NCBI RefSeq assembly: GCF_014649015.1
Contig: NZ_BMSF01000010.1
Location: 186,001 to 250,000, forward strand
DNA: 64,000 nucleotides
Reading direction: 5' to 3'
Source of the DNA: Streptomyces narbonensis
Lineage (GTDB): Bacteria; Actinomycetota; Actinomycetes; Streptomycetales; Streptomycetaceae
The notes under the pieces: model-generated
What the model was told of the DNA's origin: nothing
Databases searched by the model: none
What the model saw: the letters and a program-made list of their open reading frames with translations, nothing else
In this document: in pieces, positions 59,061 through 64,000 of the stretch
Layout of the letters: each line of letters starts with the position of its first letter
Position numbering within the stretch: the first letter of the stretch is position 1
Made by a program: the position numbers and the translations under genes

Positions 59061-60527
59061 TCACTTCTGCGGCTGTACGGGGATGTCGAGGATCACCTTC
59101 GTGCCGCGCTCGGCACCGGGGACCATGTCGAACGTTCCGCCCAACTCCCCCTCCACCAGCGTCCGTACGATCTGGAGACCGAGGTTGCCGGCCCGCTGCG
59201 GATCGAAGCCCTCGGGCAGTCCGCGGCCGTCGTCCTGGACCGTGATCAGGAGGCGGGCGTCGACGCGGGGCTCGCCGCGCACGGCGGTGACCTCGACCGT
59301 GCCCTGCTCACCCTGCGCGAAGGCGTGTTCCAGGGCGTTCTGGAGGATCTCCGTGAGGACCATGGAGAGCGGGGTCGCGACCTCGGCGTCGAGAATGCCG
59401 AAGCGGCCGTTGCGTCGGCAGGTGACCTTGCCCGGGGAGATCTCGGCGACCATCGCGATGACCCGGTCGGCGATCTCGTCGAACTCGACGCGCTCGTCCA
59501 GGTTCTGGGACAGCGTCTCATGGACGATCGCGATCGAACCGACGCGCCGCACGGCCTCGTTGAGCGCCTCGCGGCCCTGGTCGGAGTCCATCCGCCGGGC
59601 CTGGAGGCGCAACAGGGCGGCCACCGTCTGGAGGTTGTTCTTCACCCGGTGGTGGATCTCCCGGATGGTGGCGTCCTTGGTGATCAACTCGCGCTCGCGG
59701 CGGCGCAGTTCGGTGACGTCACGGAGGAGGACGAGCGAACCGATCCGGGTGCCCTTGGGCTTGAGCGGGATCGCCCGCAGCTGGATCACTCCGCCGTTGC
59801 CCTCGACCTCGAACTCGCGCGGCGCGTAGCCGGAGGCCAGCTTGACCAGGGCCTCGTCCACCGGGCCGCGGGAGGGGGCGAACTCCGCGGTGATCTGGCC
59901 GAGGTGCTGGCCGACGAGGTCGGCGGCGAGCCCGAGCCGGTGGTACGCGGAGAGGGCGTTGGGCGAGGCGTACTGGACGATGCCGTCCGCGTCCAGGCGG
60001 ACGAGGCCGTCGCCGGCCCGGGGCGAGGAGTCCATGTCGACCTGCTCGCCGGGGAAGGGAAACGATCCGGCGGCGATCATCTGGGCGAGGTCGGAGGCTG
60101 ACTGGAGGTAGGTGAGCTCCAGCCGGGAGGGCGTGCGGACGGTGAGCAGGTTGGTGTTGCGGGCGATGACGCCGAGGACCCGGCCCTCGCGGCGTACCGG
60201 GATGGACTCGACCCGCACCGGGACCTCCTCCCGCCACTCGGGGTCACCCTCGCGGACGATCCGGCCCTCGTCGAGGGCGGCGTCGAGCAGGGGGCGGCGG
60301 CCGCGCGGCACCAGGTGGCCGACCATGTCGTCCTGGTAGGAGGTGGGGCCGGTGTTGGGCCGCATCTGCGCGACGGAGACGTATCGCGTGCCGTCGAGGG
60401 TCGGAACCCACAGGACGAGGTCGGCGAAGGAGAGGTCGGAGAGCAGCTGCCACTCCGACACCAGCAGGTGGAGCCACTCGAGGTCGGAGTCGCTCAGGGC
60501 GGTGTGCTGGCGCACGAGGTCGTTCAT
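59061..60527 (-). CDS. PdtaS-like cytosolic sensor histidine kinase
   Basis: A 488-residue kinase of the HisKA_2/HWE-like group, as in mycobacterial PdtaS. The N-terminal GAF-like sensor (VLWVPTLDGTRYVSVAQMRP, LVPRGRRPLLDAALDEGRIV), a PAS-like domain (DGIVQYASPNALSAYHRL) and the H-box REIHHRVKNNLQTVAALLRL (His near residue 290) are followed by the HATPase (MVLTEILQNALEHAFAQGEQ, VQDDGRGLPEGFDPQRAGN). There is no membrane segment. PdtaS partners are ANTAR response regulators; none is adjacent. I used ATG 60527 (MNDLVRQH); a start at 60536 is possible. A dre-like site lies upstream. Confidence 0.9.
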   Translation of the reverse strand: MNDLVRQHTALSDSDLEWLHLLVSEWQLLSDLSFADLVLWVPTLDGTRYVSVAQMRPNTGPTSYQDDMVGHLVPRGRRPLLDAALDEGRIVREGDPEWREEVPVRVESIPVRREGRVLGVIARNTNLLTVRTPSRLELTYLQSASDLAQMIAAGSFPFPGEQVDMDSSPRAGDGLVRLDADGIVQYASPNALSAYHRLGLAADLVGQHLGQITAEFAPSRGPVDEALVKLASGYAPREFEVEGNGGVIQLRAIPLKPKGTRIGSLVLLRDVTELRRRERELITKDATIREIHHRVKNNLQTVAALLRLQARRMDSDQGREALNEAVRRVGSIAIVHETLSQNLDERVEFDEIADRVIAMVAEISPGKVTCRRNGRFGILDAEVATPLSMVLTEILQNALEHAFAQGEQGTVEVTAVRGEPRVDARLLITVQDDGRGLPEGFDPQRAGNLGLQIVRTLVEGELGGTFDMVPGAERGTKVILDIPVQPQK

Positions 60528-60536
60528 GGAGGGCAC

Positions 60537-60820
60537 GGTGCGAGGGTACCTGCGGAATTGCAGGGGCGGTGAACCTGGATCTCCGGGCGTCCGTGTTGGA
60601 GGATGGGCCGGGAACAGCCGCGTTCCTGTGGATGGACAGACAAGAATGGTCTAGTCCACAATGAATGCAACAAGCCTCCATCCTCCCCGCACAGGAGGGT
60701 GGAACGAGGTACCCGACGCTCTCTGCCCTGACTGCGTCGAGACCTCCCACACGGCCGAGGGACCGCACACCCCCGGCCGAGCAACTCCGGGCTGCGGTGC
60801 CGGACGGGTTGAGGGTCCCG
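60537..60820. other. Non-coding gap between the sensor kinase and TetR genes
   Basis: About 284 bp. Apart from the dre-like site at 60645-60660 I see no gene with a ribosome-binding site; an ATG at 60661 directly after the dre opens a frame but it runs antisense into tetR. The stretch could carry the kinase promoter or an untranslated RNA. Confidence 0.4.
60645..60660. promoter_or_regulatory. Orphan dre-like site
   Basis: AATGGTCTAGTCCACA matches 13 of 16 positions of the DasR element and keeps TGGTCTAG-TCCA symmetry. It is 118 bp upstream of the PdtaS-like kinase gene (minus strand) and not near an amino-sugar gene in that direction. Confidence 0.5.
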
Positions 60821-61507
60821 TCAGGCGCCGCGGCCCGCGGGTGTTTCCGGGGCCTTTTCCCGGGCCTGCGCGTGGGCTCGCTCCGGAGCCTCCGCCGCGT
60901 CCTGCCCCGGGGTCGCCGCCGGCCAGGAGCTCATCGCCCACTCCGCCACCGCCGCGAGATCCTCGCGCGTCGCCCCGTCGCGGGCCTGCTGGGACATGCC
61001 CTGGAGCACGGCGCCGCTGAAGCGGGCGAGTGCGCGGGCGTCGGTGCCGGGCGGGAGCTCCCCCGCCTCGATGCCCCGGCGGATCCGGTCCTCGAAGGAG
61101 GTGAGGTTGGCCTCCCGGCGCGCCCGCAGGGCCTCCTCGACCTCGGGGGTCGAGCAGTTGACCGCGGCGGAGATCATCAGGCAGCCGCGCGGATGACCCG
61201 GCTCCGTGTAGAGCTCCGCCGACTCGCGCAGGAGGCGTCCGATGGCGGCGCGGGCCGTCGGCTCCTCGGTGAAGGCGCGGTTGCCGTACGACCCGTACGA
61301 GCCGGCGTACGTCTCGACGACCTCCTCGAAGAGCGTCCGCTTGTCGCCGAAGGCCGAGTAGAGGCTGGGCGCGCTGATGCCCATGACGCGGGTGAGGTCG
61401 GCGACGGAGGTCGTCTCGTAGCCGTGCTCCCAGAAGGCCATCGTGGCCTGCTCCAGGGCCGTGAGCCGGTCGAAGGAGCGGGGGCGGCCGCGCTGTCTCG
61501 TCACCAT
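60821..61507 (-). CDS. TetR-family transcriptional regulator
   Basis: A 228-residue repressor. Helix-turn-helix: TSVADLTRVMGISAPSLYSA with FGDKRTLFEEVVETY, in the TetR group often paired with short-chain dehydrogenases. GCLMISAAVNCSTPEVEEAL lies in the C-terminal domain. ATG 61507 (MVTRQRGRPRSF) was chosen. It is divergent from an SDR gene with a perfect palindrome in between. The tail is Ala/Glu-rich and low complexity. Confidence 0.9.
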   Translation of the reverse strand: MVTRQRGRPRSFDRLTALEQATMAFWEHGYETTSVADLTRVMGISAPSLYSAFGDKRTLFEEVVETYAGSYGSYGNRAFTEEPTARAAIGRLLRESAELYTEPGHPRGCLMISAAVNCSTPEVEEALRARREANLTSFEDRIRRGIEAGELPPGTDARALARFSGAVLQGMSQQARDGATREDLAAVAEWAMSSWPAATPGQDAAEAPERAHAQAREKAPETPAGRGA

Positions 61508-61520
61508 GGAGTGAATTCTA

Positions 61521-61532
61521 TAGCGCGCGCTA
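61521..61532. promoter_or_regulatory. TetR operator candidate TAGCGCGCGCTA
   Basis: A perfect 12-bp palindrome, TAGCGCGCGCTA, flanked by CTA and GCA, 14 bp upstream of tetR and about 58 bp upstream of the SDR start. Typical of TetR autoregulation. Confidence 0.7.
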
Positions 61533-61589
61533 GCAAAACTGGGGTACGGTCTTTTCGTAACGACCACTACACAAACAGGGGGCGTCGCC

Positions 61590-62351
61590 ATGGGCGTGCT
61601 CGCAGGCAAGACGGCACTGGTCACGGGCGGCAGCCGGGGCATCGGACGCGGGGTCGCGGAGCGGCTCGGCCGCGAGGGCGCGCGGGTCGCGGTGCACTAC
61701 GGGAGCAACGAGACGGCGGCGAAGGAGACGGTCGCGGCGATCGAGTCCGCGGGCGGCGAGGCCTTCGCGATCGGCCAGGAGCTGGGGGTTCCGGGGGACG
61801 CGGCCGCCCTGTGGGAGGCGTTCGACGCGGCCGTCGGCGGCGACGGCGGGCTGGACATCCTGGTGAACAACGCGGGGATCACGGCGACGACGCCGTTCGC
61901 GACGCTCGGCGAGGAGGAGTACGACCGGATCTTCGGGATCAACGCCAAAGCGCCGTTCTTCCTCGCTCAGCTGGGCGCCGAGCGGATCCGGGACGGCGGC
62001 CGGATCATCAACGTCTCGACCGGCCTGACGAAGACGGCGGTCATGCCGGACCTGATCGCGTACTCGATGTCGAAGGCCGCGCTCGACGTGTTCACCCGGG
62101 ACCTGTCGAAGGTCCTCGGGCCGCGCGGGATCACGGTCAACTCGGTGGCGCCGGGGGTCGTGGACACGGACATCAACGCCGACTGGCTGCGGGGCGACGA
62201 GCAGGCCTGGGCGGGGGCGGCCGGGCTGTCGGCGCTCGGCAGGGTCGGCACCCCGGCGGACATAGCCGACGTGGTGGCCTTCCTGGCCTCCGAGGACGGG
62301 CGCTGGGTGACGGGCCACTGGATGGACGCCACGGGCGGCTCGCTGACCTGA
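61590..62351 (+). CDS. Short-chain dehydrogenase/reductase
   Basis: A 253-residue classical SDR oxidoreductase. TGGSRGIGRG is the NAD(P)-binding glycine motif, DILVNNAGITATT the NNAG motif, INVSTGLTKTAV supplies the Ser and YSMSKAALD the Tyr-x3-Lys of the catalytic triad; the C-terminal GRVGTPADIADVVAFLASED region is typical. NADPH preference is suggested by HYGSNE after strand 2. The substrate is unknown. ATG 61590 follows GGGGGCGTCGCC. It is divergent from TetR. Confidence 0.93.
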   Translation: MGVLAGKTALVTGGSRGIGRGVAERLGREGARVAVHYGSNETAAKETVAAIESAGGEAFAIGQELGVPGDAAALWEAFDAAVGGDGGLDILVNNAGITATTPFATLGEEEYDRIFGINAKAPFFLAQLGAERIRDGGRIINVSTGLTKTAVMPDLIAYSMSKAALDVFTRDLSKVLGPRGITVNSVAPGVVDTDINADWLRGDEQAWAGAAGLSALGRVGTPADIADVVAFLASEDGRWVTGHWMDATGGSLT

Positions 62352-62481
62352 GCCGGCCCAGGAGGGCGCCAGTGGGGTTCAAGTGGCTGGAGGGACGGGG
62401 GCGGCAGACGATGGTGGCGGCGCCGTCCGCACGTCGGAACGGCATGAGGAGACGGCCTTCCCTCTGCTAGATTTGGCTTTG

Positions 62482-62497
62482 ATTGGTCTATACCACA
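62482..62497. promoter_or_regulatory. dre-like DasR operator of nagB
   Basis: ATTGGTCTATACCACA matches 13 of 16 consensus positions of the DasR element and lies 42 bp upstream of the nagB start. nagB is a known DasR target in S. coelicolor. Confidence 0.85.
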
Positions 62498-62538
62498 TGA
62501 CCCCTCCCCAGCCCCTCCACCAGATCGGCAGGCACAGC

Positions 62539-63324
62539 GTGGAAGTTGTCATCGTCAAGGACGCCAAGGCGGGCGGCGAGCTCATCGCGGACGGCATCGC
62601 CGGCCTCCTGCGCCGCAAGCCCGACGCGCTGCTCGGCGTGGCCACGGGTTCGACTCCGATCCCCATCTACGACGCCCTGACCGCCCAGGTCGCGGCCGGC
62701 TCCGTGGACGCCTCCCGGGCCCGGATCGCCCAGCTCGACGAGTACGTGGGACTGCCGGCCGGGCACCCCGAGTCGTACCGCTCCACCGTGCTCCGCCAGG
62801 TCGTCGAGCCGCTCGGGCTCTCCCAGGAGGCCTTCATGGGCCCCGACGGCTCCGCCGAGGACGTCCAGGCGGCGTGCGAGGCGTACGACAAGGCGCTGGC
62901 CGAGGCCGGCGGCGTGGACCTGCAGATCCTGGGCATCGGCACCGACGGGCACATCGGCTTCAACGAGCCGTGCTCCTCGCTCGCCTCGCGCACGCGGATC
63001 AAGACGCTCACCGAGCAGACCCGCGTGGACAACGCCCGCTTCTTCGACGACGACATCGAGCAGGTGCCGCACCACGTCATCACCCAGGGCATCGGCACCA
63101 TCCTGGAGGCCCGTCACCTGGTGCTGCTCGCCACCGGCGAGGGCAAGGCCGAGGCCGTGGCGCAGACCGTCGAGGGCCCGGTCGCCGCGCTCGTGCCGGC
63201 CTCCGCGCTCCAGCTGCACCCGCACGCCACGATCGTCGTGGACGAGGCCGCGGCCTCCAAGCTGAAGCTCGCGGACTACTTCCGCCACACCTTCGCGAAC
63301 AAGCCCGCCTGGCAGGGCATCTAG
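62539..63324 (+). CDS. nagB: Glucosamine-6-phosphate deaminase
   Basis: A 261-residue NagB that converts glucosamine-6-phosphate to fructose-6-phosphate and ammonia, the entry of GlcNAc into glycolysis. LGVATGSTPIPIYDAL binds phosphate, LDEYVGLPAGHPESY has the catalytic D67, and GIGTDGHIGFNEP has D136, H138 and E143, which match D72, D141, H143 and E148 of the E. coli enzyme by offset. It starts at GTG 62539. Length is normal. It is convergent with dasD and carries a dre-like site, fitting DasR repression relieved by glucosamine-6-phosphate. Confidence 0.97.
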   Translation: MEVVIVKDAKAGGELIADGIAGLLRRKPDALLGVATGSTPIPIYDALTAQVAAGSVDASRARIAQLDEYVGLPAGHPESYRSTVLRQVVEPLGLSQEAFMGPDGSAEDVQAACEAYDKALAEAGGVDLQILGIGTDGHIGFNEPCSSLASRTRIKTLTEQTRVDNARFFDDDIEQVPHHVITQGIGTILEARHLVLLATGEGKAEAVAQTVEGPVAALVPASALQLHPHATIVVDEAAASKLKLADYFRHTFANKPAWQGI

Positions 63325-63370
63325 AAGCAGGCATCCAGAAGGGTCCCGATACTCCCAGGGGCACGACGAA

Positions 63371-63399
63371 GGCCCGGCACCTGGATCAGGTGCCGGGCC
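63371..63399. terminator. Terminator between nagB and dasD
   Basis: GGCCCGGCACCTG pairs perfectly with CAGGTGCCGGGCC around GAT; serves both convergent genes. Confidence 0.9.
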
Positions 63400-63429
63400 C
63401 CTTCGCGTACAGACGCGTGCGGGTGGCGC

Positions 63430-64000
63430 TCAGGCGCCGGTGCCGACCACGGCCTCGGCGGCCGCGCGGCCGCAGACGCGGGCCGCGCCGTGCGTGGCGA
63501 TGTGCAGGGCCCCGCGGGGCTCCGCCTCGTTGAGGCCCATCTCGACGACGACGGTGTCGGGACGGGCCGCGAGAAGGCCGTCCAGGGCCTCGGTCATCCA
63601 CGGGTGGCGGTGGGCGTCACGGACGACCGCGACGATCCGGCGCTCCCCCGCGGCACCGAGGATCGCGTCCACGGAGGCCTCGGCGTACGAGCCGGTCTCC
63701 GTGCCGGGCAGCAGGCGCTCCAGCTCCGCCGCGATGCCCCAGGGCGTCTCGTCACCGACCGCGAAGTTCGCGACCGGGGTGAAGGAGGCCACGTAGGGAG
63801 CGCTGCTCACCGGGGTGTACGGCTGCTCCCCGCGGGTCACCTTCAGGGCCCGACGGGCGGCGACGAGTCCGATGTCGGCGCCGGGCGCGGTCCCCTCCTG
63901 CACTGCCGCGCCCGACACCGACTCAGCCCCCCTGGCCCGGTGCGACTGGGTCCAGGCCGCCAGGGCGCGCACGCGCGCCGCGGCGTCGGCCAGCCGTTCC
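63430..64000 (-). CDS. dasD: GH3 beta-N-acetylhexosaminidase C-terminal part (DasD-like, truncated by window edge)
   Basis: This is the end of a protein whose start lies beyond the right edge; about 190 codons are present. The segments ASFTPVANFAVGDETPWGIA, RRIVAVVRDAHRHPWMTEAL and TVVVEMGLNEAEPRGALHIA match the C-terminal domain of bacterial GH3 hexosaminidases rather than glucosidases, with HIATHGAARVCGRAAAEAVV as the tail. In S. coelicolor the equivalent position next to nagB is dasD, which works with the DasABC chitobiose importer. The symbol rests on position and family, not on visible catalytic residues. Confidence 0.75.
   Translation of the reverse strand, partial: ERLADAAARVRALAAWTQSHRARGAESVSGAAVQEGTAPGADIGLVAARRALKVTRGEQPYTPVSSAPYVASFTPVANFAVGDETPWGIAAELERLLPGTETGSYAEASVDAILGAAGERRIVAVVRDAHRHPWMTEALDGLLAARPDTVVVEMGLNEAEPRGALHIATHGAARVCGRAAAEAVVGTGA

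Noticed and set aside
60661..61020. A small gene starting right after the orphan dre site
   Set aside because: It has no ribosome-binding site, is Pro/Arg-rich and overlaps tetR antisense.

Overview
The window is high-GC actinobacterial chromosome and almost certainly comes from a Streptomyces species. The signs are very strong G/C third-position bias, long antisense shadow frames, many GTG and TTG starts, a conservon kinase, a WhiB-like protein, a SigH-type stress sigma factor with its anti-sigma factor, nickel superoxide dismutase with its maturation protease, a snapalysin, and DasR-type operators. From memory, the order lon - kgd - malic enzyme - amino-acid ABC transporter - sodX/sodN - snpR/snpA - eshA - prsH/sigH - wblE - nagB/dasD resembles the core-chromosome SCO52xx region of S. 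coelicolor. I saw no integrase, IS transposase, tRNA, rRNA or CRISPR array, so this is mostly vertical core chromosome with a few variable repeats.

Layout. 1-8 kb: end of a conservon (cvnA/cvnB), a PP2C-like protein, a MarR regulator divergent from a secreted GH25 lysozyme, a chitin-type LPMO with a DasR-like operator, and a DUF4240 protein. 8-16.4 kb: lon with an HspR-type operator, a GNAT gene, a lipoprotein, and a tightly coupled operon of ECF sigma factor, zinc-finger anti-sigma/membrane fusion, ABC ATPase and two membrane proteins. 16.5-25 kb: two TetR genes, a GH3 hydrolase, a 69-bp tandem repeat array, a secreted SurE-like phosphatase, a spermidine-synthase-like protein and a two-component system. 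25-39 kb: kgd, a DUF4097/PadR pair, a GH5 endoglycosylceramidase-like enzyme, a quinone-oxidoreductase-like enzyme, NAD malic enzyme and a polar amino-acid ABC transporter. 39-48 kb: secreted and small proteins, a methyltransferase, a CGNR-type regulator overlapping sodX, sodN, and the snpR/snpA protease pair. 48-53 kb: a polyprenyl diphosphate synthase next to a family 2B encapsulin shell (EshA type), an amidase, a PLP enzyme and a 179-bp perfect-ended inverted repeat. 53-64 kb: NhaP antiporter, UBP zinc finger, prsH-sigH, a lipid kinase, wblE behind a Crp-like site, a PdtaS-like sensor kinase, a TetR/SDR pair, nagB with a DasR-like operator, and the end of a dasD-like GH3 gene.

How the genes fit together. 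Amino-sugar use recurs: the LPMO and nagB each carry a dre-like site, a third dre-like site lies upstream of the sensor kinase, and the window ends in a dasD-like gene. Central carbon metabolism is represented by kgd and malic enzyme, and stress control by lon/HspR, sigH/prsH, sodN and wblE. The most notable points are the encapsulin/prenyl-synthase pair, the ECF operon in which the anti-sigma domain is fused to a membrane protein, the 179-bp inverted repeat whose ends supply the stop codons of both flanking genes, and a two-part promoter-like motif shared by two loci 30 kb apart. Positions of short sites were counted by eye and may be off by one or two bases.
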